Source: Pseudomonadales bacterium (GTDB taxonomy: Bacteria > Pseudomonadota > Gammaproteobacteria > Pseudomonadales > DT-91). Taken from it: 64,000 bases of DNA. The position numbers and the translations under genes were made by a program. Positions within the stretch are counted from its first letter, which is position 1, and the number at the start of each line of letters is the position of its first letter. Positions 54,756 to 64,000 of the stretch are shown here, in pieces. The notes under the pieces were generated by a model. That model saw nothing but the letters and a program-made list of their open reading frames with translations, was not told the origin of the DNA and did not search any database. The stretch is from contig JABSRQ010000009.1 in the NCBI GenBank assembly GCA_013215055.1, positions 1 to 64,000 of the forward strand. Direction: 5' to 3'.

Positions 54756-56120
54756 ATGGCCGCTACGCAAATCAGCAGCAAAGCTCATATACAGGATCAG
54801 TTACAACTGCTTGATCATGCATTAAACAGTGGTGCTCTCCTGCCTGTTGCGCGCATGCTTAATTCGTTAGCCCCACAAGATGTCGCCCACCTATTAGAGT
54901 CATCACCGCCTAAGATGCGTCACGCCATCTGGCAACTTGTTGAGGTCGATGGTGAAGGGGACGTTTTACAATATTTAAGTGAAGAAGTTCAAAGCCAATT
55001 TCTGGAAGATATGGACGCCAATCAGGTATTGGCCGTCACCGAAGGCATGGAAGCCGACGATATTGCCGACATTCTGCAGCAATTACCCAACCGAGTTATT
55101 CAAGAAGTACTGCAATCTATGGATTTGCAGGACCGCCACCGCATTGAAAAAGTTATTCACTTCGCCGAAGATAGCGCCGGTGGCTTGATGAGTACAGACA
55201 TCATCACCGTACGTGAAGCCATCACCCTGGATGTTGTGATACGTTTTTTACGCCGCCATGATGAACTGCCTCCGGCCACCGATAATTTGTTTGTGGTCAA
55301 CCGTCGCGATGAACTTATTGGCATATTACCGCTTTCTACGGTCTTGGTTAATGATCCTAACACCGCAGTGCGAGATGTTATGATTACCGATGTTAAAAGT
55401 ATCACCGCCGACACTCCTGAGCGTGATGTGGCACTTTTATTTGAAAGACATGACTGGATTTCAGCCCCGGTCACCGCAAGCAACGGCGAATTATTAGGCC
55501 GCATCACCATCGATGATGTGGTTGATGTTATCCGAGATGAAGCCGAACACGGCTTATTAGGCATGGCAGGTTTAAGTGAAGATGAAGACACCTTTGCCTC
55601 GATAGGCACCACAGCACCCAAACGAGCCGTCTGGCTGGGCATTAATCTACTCACTGCGATACTCGCCTCATCGGTGATTAAAATTTTTGAAGGCACTATC
55701 GATCAGGTCGTCGCGCTTGCCGTTTTAATGCCAATCGTGGCCAGTATGGGTGGGGTAGCTGGCAGCCAAACCCTAACCATCGTTATACGCGGTATTGCAC
55801 TGGGTCAAATAGGCCGCAATAATTCGCGCTGGTTATTAAATCGTGAGGTTATCGTCAGCCTTTTTAATGGTATCGTCTGGGCACTGGTTATTGCAGCTGC
55901 CACCATGCTGATCTACGGCGATGCACTGCTCTCGCTGATTATCGCCATCGCCATGATCATCAACTTGGTTACCGCAGGCCTGATGGGTACGTTATTACCT
56001 ATCATGTTAAAAAAATTACATATAGACCCGGCGCTGGCCGGCAGTGTCATATTAACCACCGTCACCGACGTTGTTGGATTCGCCGCATTTTTAGGATTAG
56101 CCACCTGGTTTTATCTTTAA
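54756..56120 (+). CDS. mgtE: Magnesium transporter MgtE
   Basis: A 454-residue protein with the three MgtE parts: cytoplasmic MgtE-N helical domain (about 30-130, HLLESSPPKMRHAIW), paired CBS domains (135-265), and five membrane helices from about 285 with the pore motif PIVASMGGVAGSQTLT. It imports Mg2+ and is gated by Mg2+ at the N and CBS domains. Only 88 bases separate it from ptsO, and no magnesium riboswitch is visible. Confidence 0.95.
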   Translation: MAATQISSKAHIQDQLQLLDHALNSGALLPVARMLNSLAPQDVAHLLESSPPKMRHAIWQLVEVDGEGDVLQYLSEEVQSQFLEDMDANQVLAVTEGMEADDIADILQQLPNRVIQEVLQSMDLQDRHRIEKVIHFAEDSAGGLMSTDIITVREAITLDVVIRFLRRHDELPPATDNLFVVNRRDELIGILPLSTVLVNDPNTAVRDVMITDVKSITADTPERDVALLFERHDWISAPVTASNGELLGRITIDDVVDVIRDEAEHGLLGMAGLSEDEDTFASIGTTAPKRAVWLGINLLTAILASSVIKIFEGTIDQVVALAVLMPIVASMGGVAGSQTLTIVIRGIALGQIGRNNSRWLLNREVIVSLFNGIVWALVIAAATMLIYGDALLSLIIAIAMIINLVTAGLMGTLLPIMLKKLHIDPALAGSVILTTVTDVVGFAAFLGLATWFYL

Positions 56121-56143
56121 ACCGTTAGGCCTTGGAGTAAAAA

Positions 56144-56668
56144 ATGAAAAGAGATAGATTAGACCCCGAGCACGAAGATTATCAAAGCCGCTCAGAGGTC
56201 AAACGTGATTTACATGAGCTGTTTGAATTTGGCCACAAGATCTACGCGCTGCCTAAATCGGTTTATGCAAAATGTCCGGTGCCCAAAGAACTAGACGCAT
56301 GCTTTAAAGAGCTGAAAAGAATCAAAAGTAATAACGCACAAAAACGCCAATGGCAACATATTGCTAAAGTGTTGCGTCAAATTGATATAGAACCAATGAA
56401 AAAGGCATTAAAAGAATTTGATAATGGGCGTAAACGCCTGGCCAGAGATTTAGATAAGCTTGAAATTCTGCGTGACGATTTACTGAATAATAAAGAAGGT
56501 GCTTTTGATACATTAATCAATGAACACCCGGACTGTGATATTCAACAGTTGCGCCAAATCATTCGCGCCGCACAAAAAGAAAAACCCAGCAGCGAAGATA
56601 AAAAAGTGGAGGCGGGTAAAAATTTCCGTAAGCTGTTCCAGTCCCTGAAAGACTTAAAAGACCTTTAA
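56144..56668 (+). CDS. darP: Ribosome-associated protein DarP (YjgA)
   Basis: A 174-residue highly charged helical protein (KRDLHELFEFGHKIYALPK, ARDLDKLEILRDDLL) of the YjgA/DarP family, which acts in late 50S subunit assembly. GGAG lies 9 bases before the ATG. Its stop converges on yhdP with 5 bases between. Confidence 0.9.
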   Translation: MKRDRLDPEHEDYQSRSEVKRDLHELFEFGHKIYALPKSVYAKCPVPKELDACFKELKRIKSNNAQKRQWQHIAKVLRQIDIEPMKKALKEFDNGRKRLARDLDKLEILRDDLLNNKEGAFDTLINEHPDCDIQQLRQIIRAAQKEKPSSEDKKVEAGKNFRKLFQSLKDLKDL

Positions 56669-56673
56669 GCGAC

Positions 56674-59600
56674 TCACTGCGTTTCAGCAGAATGCGTTTC
56701 GCTAATCTCCTTTAACGGCTGCTTCACCGCCTTTGCCTCCAATTCTGAGACATCGGCGGCTGGCTTATTCACCTCTGACAAATCAGGTAAGCCGGTATCA
56801 AATAAACGCACAAATTCCACCTTCGGTTTGTTTAGATCCCCGTCCACTTTGTATACCGCACTAAACAAGGTACTCACCTGCTTCTTTAATAATTTGCTGA
56901 TCACAAAAACTCCGGCCGCAGCCGGTAAACCCGCGGCTAATGCCACAATCCAGGGCAGGTTTGTTGCCAGAGGCAGAGAAACCCCCATCGCCATATCAAC
57001 CTTATCGGTATTGAGATCGGCCCAGCCTTTTAGCTGAATCGAGCTGGATGGTGCCTTCACGGACAATTCATCTTTTAACGTCAAGATGCCTTTATCAAAA
57101 AACACCTCACCATGCACGGAGTCATAAGCTAAACCCTTGCTACTTAAGTCAGAAAAATCCAACTGCAGGCGCTTCACCAGCAAACTTAAATTAAAGAACC
57201 CAACCACTTTTAACGCACCAGATTGAGAAGAACCTACATCGGAAAAACTGCCATTCTTCCAGACAAAATGAGTTTTACCCACCAGCTGGTTAAATTCAAA
57301 ATCTATCGGTGTGCCCGCCCAAGCGACATCCACATCAAACACCGCAGATTCACTGGTAATTTCCTGACCATAACCCCAGGCAGTTAATACGTCAGCCAAA
57401 TTCTCACCGCTAAATCGACCGGTGAACTCGGTTTTACTATCTCCCCCCAAAGACCAACGTAAAGAGGCCTTTACGGTTTCTCTACCGGTCAGCTGCAGAT
57501 GTTTTACGCTGGCCTGTAAATCGACTAAAGCTAAATGGGTTTCATCCGACCTGAGCTTAAACTGCCACTCACCATAATCCTGCTTCTTCCACCAAATCGA
57601 ATCGATAATCACATCCAGATCGGGGAAATCAGCCAAATCTGGATCTGCCAAAGCGGAAAAATTTTGCTCTTTAACCTCTTTATCCATCGAGTCAGTAGAA
57701 ACTGACTTATCCTCAAGCTGCAATAAATCCAGATCAATAGTTTGCACATTTAAACGCATAGGCAAACCATCGGAAAAAATACGTAAACTCGCGGTTAACT
57801 GAGGATGCTCTATCGCCATCTGCCAATAGGCGGAGGCATCAAATAAATCATATTTCACATCCTCCAGATGATAATCATAGGCATTTAAGCGGCGTATATG
57901 TAACCTCTCCACAGCCACCGTCCAGCCAGAGCCCGAATCAGAGCCAGCCTCATCCTGCCATTTGATCAAATCAGCACTATGCACACTCTCCAGCCTTTGC
58001 TGGTAAGTATTGTATGTTTCCAACCACTGCTCAGCATCGGCCTCTGCCAACTGCCCACCCACGATGATTTTATTTTTTTGATAAGCCGATGTCTTTAAAC
58101 CCAAATTAATCTGGCCGGCGGTAAAAGCGCCTGCCTGCATTAAAAAGCGAATATCAACACCGGCACCCAACTTGGCCGTCAGCTCTCTATCGTCGCCGCT
58201 GAAGGGGATATTCAGGCTTAACGCCCTGCTGTCATTCACGCTTTTGGCGAAGGGTGCAGGTAAATCAATGACGGTGCCTTGTAGATCAGAACTTAAATTT
58301 AATCCCGCACCTTGGCTGCCAAAATAAAACTGTCCGGTAAACGTCGAAGCGCCAATCAGCATATTCACCACCGGCTGGCCTGACCAGTTAGCAATATCTT
58401 GCATCTTGACGTTGCTAGAAAAATCGATAAACGTCTGTAAAGATTCAGCCGCACCAGTCGATACAATTTTGGCGCTTAATTTTTCCTGCCAGAATTCACC
58501 GCTTAAGCCCGATGAAGATAAGCCATGAGACAAACTAAAATGTAGAGGCCCGCTGATCTTTTGCACCTGCAAACGATAGTCGCTTAGCTTTAAACTGGCC
58601 TGCGATAAATTCGCCTGCACATCCACCACTAAAGAATTTCTTGCATCCTGAATAACGGTGGATAAACGTATATCAGCGCTAACTTTTCCTTCCTGTGACT
58701 GCCAATTCTCGATAAACCCCAAGGGTTTGGATAAAACAGGCAGTTTTAATACCTTCAATACATCGTCGGTTTTACCTTTGGCTTTAGCTTTAATACTGAC
58801 TTTCTGCCTACCTTTAGCCACGCTTTCTACCGCAACGCTGACATCATGTATTTGCAAAGAGGCGATTTCGGCAGATTCAATCTTGGCAAATACCTGCTTA
58901 TCATCCAATAAAACCATGCCCTTGGCATTTTCAACCGCAGGCCAGTCAGGCAAATAAGATAAATGCGCCTGCTCCACATCCAGCCAAAGTTGCACCACTT
59001 TTTTCTCCATAAGCCTGTCGGTTTTTATCGCCGGCTTAGAAATTGGGCCGTGGAAAATAAAGCCTGCGGTATTAACCCGGCCCGATTGAATATTTTCATC
59101 CAGCCAGCTCAACAACTTAGGTGGTAAATTTTTAGGAATAAAGGTGTTTTTATAGCGTGCATCACTGTTTTTTACACCGACATCTAAAATCAGGCGCACC
59201 ACATCACCACGCATTTTATCTATGGGTAATTGCAAATAAAACTCACCTTTTGCCTGGCCATAATCCCCCTTCAGTTCCAGCGACGTACCATCAACGTAGA
59301 TGTCTTCATCATCCAGATGCCAGCTGATGTTTCCCGATGCCTGCTTAAAGACCATAGGGCTGTTATAAAGTTGGGGAAACATAAGGCTAAAGGCATCTGT
59401 TTTAAGCTGTAGTTGACCCGATAACTTTGAGGCCTTTACGACTCCGTTAATATTGCTTATCGCCGGAGCCCCTTTCCAGGCATTGACAGAAACCGAGGCT
59501 AATTCAGCCAGCGCAGAAATTTCCAAGGCCGAGTCGGCTTGTTGAAAAAGATCCACATGAATATTTTTTAGCTCTCCCGCAAGGGATAATTCATGTAATA

Positions 59601-60801
59601 TTTTATGCAGCTTTTCAGGCAGCGGTAGACGCTGCATAAGACTTGTCACCGCCGCTAAATCCACTTGGGCTAAGCTCAACTGTAACTTTTCAGTTTTTTG
59701 TACAACAAGCTGGTTTAAACTGAGCTGTAAATCCTGATGTTTAAGGCGTATTTCAGGCATCCATAATTGTATATCCTGCCCTTTACGCTGCAGTAAAAAC
59801 TCGGTGGATATGTGATCAATCTTGATTTTTTTCAGCGCAGATTTTGGCCCTTTTTTAGCGACAGGCAATATGCTGGTCCCAGTATTTAAAACCGCCCCAG
59901 CCATACCCGCAGCGGCGGCCATTTGCAAAGACATCTGCTCAAGCTTTAACTGACCACGTAGTTCTGAAGCTTCGGGACGCCACTTGAGCCAGAATTCACC
60001 ACCTATAATCGCCGATTTCAGCTGGCTGCGTAAATTAAATAACTCCCAGAATTCTGCGACCTGATAATCCTCCACCTTCCAATAAGCCTGCATAGAGAAC
60101 TCTTCACTAAAAGGTTGCCCCTGAGTCTCGATAAATAAGCGGCTGACACGGCTTTCTCTATCGGTTAATGATGCAATCATTCGCTTGGCATGCCCGCTTG
60201 AGGTCATCACAACGTTTAAGGCAGGAAGGGTGACCTCAGGTTTTTCAAACGGGCGCATACGTACACGTATATCACTTAAGTTAATACGTTCTATATCCCA
60301 GATCTTCTCAAATAGCGCCTCAACATCTAGAGGTTTACCCTGCGCGCTGACAAAACCCGCTAACGACCAGCGCCCAGATTCAGACTGGGTTAATAATAAA
60401 TTCAGTTCATCTAAATCGATTCGGGCAAAACTTAAGCGTTGTAATAACACCGTCTTGGCAATATCCAACTCTAAGGCAATAGAATCTAAAGCCAGGGCTT
60501 TATCCCAGTCGGGATGTTGAATGGATACATTCGTAAAAACCAAGGCAGGACGCAGAGGTTGCCAATCACTGTCAATTTTTTCAGCCGTAACAACCATGCC
60601 CTGTGCATTGTTGTTCAACTGCTCCAGAATCGCTTCGCGATATTCATCCACCTGCGGCAGATAATAACGCAGCCCAGCGGTAACCACGGCACTGACTAGC
60701 ACTACGGTAATAAATATCGCCATAACTAAACGCGATAAAATATCCAGTAGCTTTAATACTAGCTTGTTGAGCGCGGGCAGTTTCAAGGAAAAACCACCCA
60801 T
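56674..60801 (-). CDS. yhdP: AsmA-like outer-membrane phospholipid transport protein YhdP
   Basis: A 1375-residue protein, longer than the E. coli form (1266). It has an N-terminal membrane helix (about 19-43), a very long repeated beta-strand region (DUF3971 and AsmA-like) and a C-terminal AsmA domain followed by an acidic/Lys tail. YhdP is one of the large bridge proteins that move phospholipids to the outer membrane. It follows rng by 15 bases, as in Pseudomonas. Confidence 0.9.
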   Translation of the reverse strand: MGGFSLKLPALNKLVLKLLDILSRLVMAIFITVVLVSAVVTAGLRYYLPQVDEYREAILEQLNNNAQGMVVTAEKIDSDWQPLRPALVFTNVSIQHPDWDKALALDSIALELDIAKTVLLQRLSFARIDLDELNLLLTQSESGRWSLAGFVSAQGKPLDVEALFEKIWDIERINLSDIRVRMRPFEKPEVTLPALNVVMTSSGHAKRMIASLTDRESRVSRLFIETQGQPFSEEFSMQAYWKVEDYQVAEFWELFNLRSQLKSAIIGGEFWLKWRPEASELRGQLKLEQMSLQMAAAAGMAGAVLNTGTSILPVAKKGPKSALKKIKIDHISTEFLLQRKGQDIQLWMPEIRLKHQDLQLSLNQLVVQKTEKLQLSLAQVDLAAVTSLMQRLPLPEKLHKILHELSLAGELKNIHVDLFQQADSALEISALAELASVSVNAWKGAPAISNINGVVKASKLSGQLQLKTDAFSLMFPQLYNSPMVFKQASGNISWHLDDEDIYVDGTSLELKGDYGQAKGEFYLQLPIDKMRGDVVRLILDVGVKNSDARYKNTFIPKNLPPKLLSWLDENIQSGRVNTAGFIFHGPISKPAIKTDRLMEKKVVQLWLDVEQAHLSYLPDWPAVENAKGMVLLDDKQVFAKIESAEIASLQIHDVSVAVESVAKGRQKVSIKAKAKGKTDDVLKVLKLPVLSKPLGFIENWQSQEGKVSADIRLSTVIQDARNSLVVDVQANLSQASLKLSDYRLQVQKISGPLHFSLSHGLSSSGLSGEFWQEKLSAKIVSTGAAESLQTFIDFSSNVKMQDIANWSGQPVVNMLIGASTFTGQFYFGSQGAGLNLSSDLQGTVIDLPAPFAKSVNDSRALSLNIPFSGDDRELTAKLGAGVDIRFLMQAGAFTAGQINLGLKTSAYQKNKIIVGGQLAEADAEQWLETYNTYQQRLESVHSADLIKWQDEAGSDSGSGWTVAVERLHIRRLNAYDYHLEDVKYDLFDASAYWQMAIEHPQLTASLRIFSDGLPMRLNVQTIDLDLLQLEDKSVSTDSMDKEVKEQNFSALADPDLADFPDLDVIIDSIWWKKQDYGEWQFKLRSDETHLALVDLQASVKHLQLTGRETVKASLRWSLGGDSKTEFTGRFSGENLADVLTAWGYGQEITSESAVFDVDVAWAGTPIDFEFNQLVGKTHFVWKNGSFSDVGSSQSGALKVVGFFNLSLLVKRLQLDFSDLSSKGLAYDSVHGEVFFDKGILTLKDELSVKAPSSSIQLKGWADLNTDKVDMAMGVSLPLATNLPWIVALAAGLPAAAGVFVISKLLKKQVSTLFSAVYKVDGDLNKPKVEFVRLFDTGLPDLSEVNKPAADVSELEAKAVKQPLKEISETHSAETQ

Positions 60802-60816
60802 CGCAGCTGCCGTAGA

Positions 60817-62280
60817 TTACAGCAAGATGACATCAAACTGCTCCTGTGTATAAGCGCTTTCGACCTGAAACTGCACGGGTTTACCCATAAAGTCTTCTAA
60901 ATCGGCAACATTGGCCGACTCTTCATCTAATAATCTATCCACCACGGTTTGTGATGCCAAAACCAGATAAGCATCATGCTCATAAGCCCTGGCCTCTCTT
61001 AATATGGCTCTAAATATTTCATAACAGACGGTTTCTGCCGATTTTATCGTGCCGCGTCCATTGCAGGTCTGACACGGTTCACACAACATCTGCTCCAGAC
61101 TTTCACGGGTGCGTTTTCTCACCACCTGCACCAAACCCAACTCGGTCACACCGGTTAACGCGGTGCGGGTATGGTCTTTGGCCAGGCCTTTTTCCAGGGT
61201 CCTTAACACTTGGCGTCTATGCTCCGCATCCAGCATATCGATAAAATCGATGATAATAATACCACCCAGATTACGTACTCTTAGCTGCCTGGCTAAAGAA
61301 GTTGCGGCCTCTAAATTGGTTTTAAAAATCGTCTCTTCTAAATTTCTATGCCCTACATAGCCGCCGGTATTCACATCGATGGTGGTCATCGCCTCGGTTT
61401 GATCAAAAATCAAATGACCGCCTGATTTTAAATCGACCTTACGACTCAGCGCCCGCTGCAATTCATCTTCTACGCCATACAGTTCCAAAATAGGCCGGCC
61501 ACCGGGATACCATTCCAGCAGCGGTTTAACGTCTGGCACAAACTCATCACAAAAATCCTGCATACGCTGAATCGTTTCTCGGGAATCCACCCGAATTTTT
61601 TCGAAATCGGCCAACATTAAATCGCGTAATACACGTTCGGAAATGGCTAAATCCTGGTACACACAACTGGGCATTTTCTTGGTTTTTATATCACTCTCAA
61701 GCACCGCCCATAAACGCTTTAAAAACGCCATATCCTTCACTAACTCATCTCGCCCGGCACCTTCGGCGGCGGTTCTAATGATGTAATTACCACCGAGTTT
61801 TTGCGCGCTATCGTCTTTGTCCTCGGCCTCAAGCATTTCAGCCAAAATAGATTTTAAGCGTGTACGCTCTTCATCATCATCGATGCGCTGAGAGATGCCG
61901 AGTTTGTCTAAATCCGGCATATACACTAAATAACGCGAAGAGACCGATAACAACGCCGAAACGCGAGCACCCTTGGTGCTAATCGGATCTTTATTCACCT
62001 GCACGGTAATCTTCTGCCCTTCACGCAAAAGCTCACGAATATCTTTATCTTCGGCATTTTGCAGATCTTTCACATGTAAAAAACAGGCGCGCTCCAAACC
62101 GATATCCACAAAGGCTGCCTGCATACCTGGTAAGACTCGTACCACCTTACCGTTATAAATATTACCCACGATGCCGCGACTTTGAGTACGCTCAATAAAA
62201 ACTTCCTGCAGCATACCGTTATTGATAATCGCTACACGTGTCTCCATCGGTGTGGCATTAACCAGTATTTCATCACTCAT
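60817..62280 (-). CDS. rng: Ribonuclease G
   Basis: I use ATG 62280 (MSDEILVNATPMETRVAI, 487 residues), the normal RNase G start; the frame to 62295 adds five residues. It has an S1 RNA-binding domain (GNIYNGKVVRVLPGMQAAF), the RNase E/G catalytic core with IDVNTGGYVG and the acidic IIIDFIDML, and a zinc-link CEPCQTCNGRG. The length fits E. coli RNase G (489). It processes the 16S rRNA 5' end and some mRNAs. Confidence 0.95.
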   Translation of the reverse strand: MSDEILVNATPMETRVAIINNGMLQEVFIERTQSRGIVGNIYNGKVVRVLPGMQAAFVDIGLERACFLHVKDLQNAEDKDIRELLREGQKITVQVNKDPISTKGARVSALLSVSSRYLVYMPDLDKLGISQRIDDDEERTRLKSILAEMLEAEDKDDSAQKLGGNYIIRTAAEGAGRDELVKDMAFLKRLWAVLESDIKTKKMPSCVYQDLAISERVLRDLMLADFEKIRVDSRETIQRMQDFCDEFVPDVKPLLEWYPGGRPILELYGVEDELQRALSRKVDLKSGGHLIFDQTEAMTTIDVNTGGYVGHRNLEETIFKTNLEAATSLARQLRVRNLGGIIIIDFIDMLDAEHRRQVLRTLEKGLAKDHTRTALTGVTELGLVQVVRKRTRESLEQMLCEPCQTCNGRGTIKSAETVCYEIFRAILREARAYEHDAYLVLASQTVVDRLLDEESANVADLEDFMGKPVQFQVESAYTQEQFDVILL

Positions 62281-62341
62281 CAGTCTGTATACCACTTTGT
62301 TAAGGAAGCTTGGAAAATCATAATTGTCACTAACATGCGTT

Positions 62342-62911
62342 TTATAAAACCGGACAAGCAGCGGCTGCTAACATTTTTGCGGTTTCATGCAGAGGTAAAC
62401 CCATAATAGAAGAATAGCTGCCTTCAATCTGTTTTACCCAGATCGCGGCTAATCCCTGTATTGCGTAAGCTCCTGCTTTATCCTGCGGTTCTCCTGTTTG
62501 CCAATAGAGCTGCATCTGCGCCTCGGAAATATCACCCATTAACACCCTACTTTTTTGCAATATCAGCTGTTCAGAATCGGCACTCACCACAGCTACGGCC
62601 GTTAGAATTTCGTGCCAATTACCCGACATTTTCTGCCACATGGCTTTGGCATCTAAAAAATCGCTGGGTTTAACTAATAACTCATCACCTAAGGTGCCAA
62701 AGGTATCGGCAGCAATCACCACCGCGTCAGGATATTGGGCCGCAACTTTTTTTGCCTTGGCCAACGCCAGGCGTTGAACACAGGTTTCCGGACTTTCACC
62801 CGGTAAAGGTGTCTCATCGATATCTGCGATTTTCACCACGGGATTCAGGCCAATTTGCTGTAATAGCTGTAAACGTCTGGGGGAGGCTGAAGCCAAGATT
62901 AATAAAGCCAT
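62342..62911 (-). CDS. maf: Maf-family nucleotide pyrophosphatase
   Basis: A 189-residue Maf/YhdE-type protein with the start motif LILASASPRRLQLL, the catalytic IAADTFGTLGDELLVKP region (Asp-Thr conserved) and the AYAIQGLAAIWVKQIEGSYS C-terminal motif. Maf proteins hydrolyse dTTP, UTP or modified nucleotides. It is in the usual place between mreD and rng. Confidence 0.93.
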   Translation of the reverse strand: MALLILASASPRRLQLLQQIGLNPVVKIADIDETPLPGESPETCVQRLALAKAKKVAAQYPDAVVIAADTFGTLGDELLVKPSDFLDAKAMWQKMSGNWHEILTAVAVVSADSEQLILQKSRVLMGDISEAQMQLYWQTGEPQDKAGAYAIQGLAAIWVKQIEGSYSSIMGLPLHETAKMLAAAACPVL

Positions 62912-62921
62912 AACATTGATC

Positions 62922-63419
62922 TCAATGATGGATGACGCGAATTAAACCCACCCGACGACGCAGGCTGCGTAACACAACCATTAACCAAGGCCAGATTAAT
63001 GCCGATATCATCGCCGGAAACAAAAACCACAGGCCAGAAGGGGCTTGTCCCGAGGCGATATCTATCCAGTATTTAATTAAACGCTCTATGCCAATTAACA
63101 TAAAGATCATGCCAGCTTGCTGCCAGGCATCAAACATACGTAAACGTTTATGCGCCACCAGAACCACCGCAACCACCAGGCTATACGCCAAAACATGGCG
63201 ACCATAAACACTGGCGGTTAAGCTGTCCTGAATCAAACCCACGGTCGCTGCGGAGAAAATCCCAAAACGCTCGGGCAGCGCCAATACCCAATAAAAAAGC
63301 ACCAATAACACCCATTCAGGCCGGGCCCATAAAGACCAGCTAGGCATATCGACAATACTCAGCAACATCGCAGCCAAGACGGTGACTAACACCAGAAGAT
63401 CAGCCTTCATGTTACCCAT
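62922..63419 (-). CDS. mreD: Rod-shape determining protein MreD
   Basis: I use ATG 63419 (MGNMKADLLVLV, 165 residues), which overlaps the mreC stop; ATG 63410 is also possible. The longer frame to 63509 lies within mreC. Five or six membrane segments and the motif FGIFSAATVGLIQDSL are typical. MreD belongs to the elongasome. Confidence 0.9.
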   Translation of the reverse strand: MGNMKADLLVLVTVLAAMLLSIVDMPSWSLWARPEWVLLVLFYWVLALPERFGIFSAATVGLIQDSLTASVYGRHVLAYSLVVAVVLVAHKRLRMFDAWQQAGMIFMLIGIERLIKYWIDIASGQAPSGLWFLFPAMISALIWPWLMVVLRSLRRRVGLIRVIHH

Positions 63420-64000
63420 CTCGATTAAATAACAATAAAACGTGTCGGGTTCTATCCAGATGGGCAAACGGCTTAACTTTAATGATAGAGAACGGCAGGC
63501 CTTCATCATGTGTGATTTCGGCGACCCGCCCTAATGGATACCCCACCGGAAAAATACCGCCCAGCCCCGATGTACTGAGCACATCCCCTTTGATGATATC
63601 GCTGGTCAAGGCCACATTCGGAATGCTCAGTTCAATAAAGTCATTCATGCCTTCGGCAATCAAACGTGCACCCGTTCTATCCAGCTGTACCGGCACCGCA
63701 TGACGCTGATCGGAGATTAATAATACCCGGCTGCTATGGCTTGCCACTTCCATGATTTGACCAAATAAACCATAGGCATCAACAACCGGCTGCCCTTCAT
63801 AAACCCCGTCTTCCGAGCCTTTATCAATCATCACATAATGTAATAGCGGATTAGGAGAAACAACGATAACCTCAGCCAGTAGCAAACGCTCGTTAATCGG
63901 TGCAGAGGCATTAAGCAGCTCACGTAAACGCACATTTTCAATGGTTAAGGCGGCTAATTTTTGCACCTTGGCTCTTAACACCAGACCTTCGGCTTCAAGC
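63412..64000 (-). CDS. mreC: Rod-shape determining protein MreC, N-terminus off the window
   Basis: The frame is open to the window edge, so about 100 N-terminal residues are missing. The visible part has the end of the coiled coil (KVQKLAALTIENVRLREL) and the MreC beta-domains (VIDKGSEDGV-type MIDKGSEDGVYEGQPV and GLFGQIMEV; ISDQRHAVPVQ). It scaffolds the elongasome in the periplasm. The GTG at 63979-63981 is internal to the coiled coil, not a true start. Confidence 0.92.
   Translation of the reverse strand, partial: LEAEGLVLRAKVQKLAALTIENVRLRELLNASAPINERLLLAEVIVVSPNPLLHYVMIDKGSEDGVYEGQPVVDAYGLFGQIMEVASHSSRVLLISDQRHAVPVQLDRTGARLIAEGMNDFIELSIPNVALTSDIIKGDVLSTSGLGGIFPVGYPLGRVAEITHDEGLPFSIIKVKPFAHLDRTRHVLLLFNRDG

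Noticed and set aside
63420-63509. Longer MreD start within mreC
   Set aside because: It would overlap mreC by about 100 bases and add soluble residues before the first membrane helix; ATG 63419 fits family length.
1-64000. Insertion sequences, prophage, CRISPR arrays, tRNA or rRNA genes
   Set aside because: I found no transposase, integrase, direct-repeat array or RNA gene by reading; a remnant outside my recognition cannot be excluded.

Overview
The window looks like a chromosomal segment of a marine-type gammaproteobacterium. The right third keeps the gene order seen in Pseudomonas and relatives: yrbG-like antiporter, kdsD, lptC-lptA-lptB, rpoN, hpf, ptsN, rapZ, ptsO, then darP, yhdP, rng, maf, mreD and mreC. 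Base composition is moderate and genes are tightly packed. A Cellvibrionales-like host is a reasonable guess, but the sequence alone does not prove it.

Region 1 (1-17.1 kb, all minus strand) encodes large exported proteins. They are a LamG/lectin-like repeat protein cut by the window edge, a tiny secreted peptide overlapping its start, two parallel beta-helix proteins with a related C-terminal membrane anchor, a 34-residue membrane peptide, a 1472-residue lipoprotein, and a 1268-residue lipoprotein that fuses FG-GAP/VCBS repeats, an ASPIC/UnbV domain, thrombospondin type-3 calcium repeats and a complete vanadium haloperoxidase. Type-3 repeats recur in three of these genes, which suggests calcium-dependent surface structures.

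Region 2 (17.4-41.2 kb) is a nonribosomal lipopeptide locus. A GT-C-like membrane protein and an NTF2/SnoaL-like protein are coupled on the minus strand. Divergent from them is a fatty acyl-AMP ligase with a fused carrier domain, then three NRPS proteins with five adenylation modules in total. The ends of these proteins carry two different docking types that would fix the order FAAL -> NRPS1 -> NRPS2 -> NRPS3. Module 2 has an exact threonine code, and modules 3-5 share an unusual pocket. The last module has two condensation-type domains in a row, and there is no thioesterase. An alanine-rich lipoprotein sits between NRPS1 and NRPS2. This locus is the best candidate for an undescribed system.

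Region 3 (41.2-46.4 kb, minus strand) has a large chemoreceptor (HBM sensor, PAS-like region, three 92-residue repeats, CheR-binding tail), a cysteine-rich secreted protein and a DUF1329 protein.

Region 4 (46.7-64 kb) is core genome: Kdo and LPS transport, sigma-54 with the nitrogen PTS, a magnesium transporter, ribosome and outer-membrane homeostasis genes, and the mre shape genes. kdsC, usually between kdsD and lptC, is absent. I saw no tRNA, rRNA, CRISPR array, insertion sequence or attachment site.
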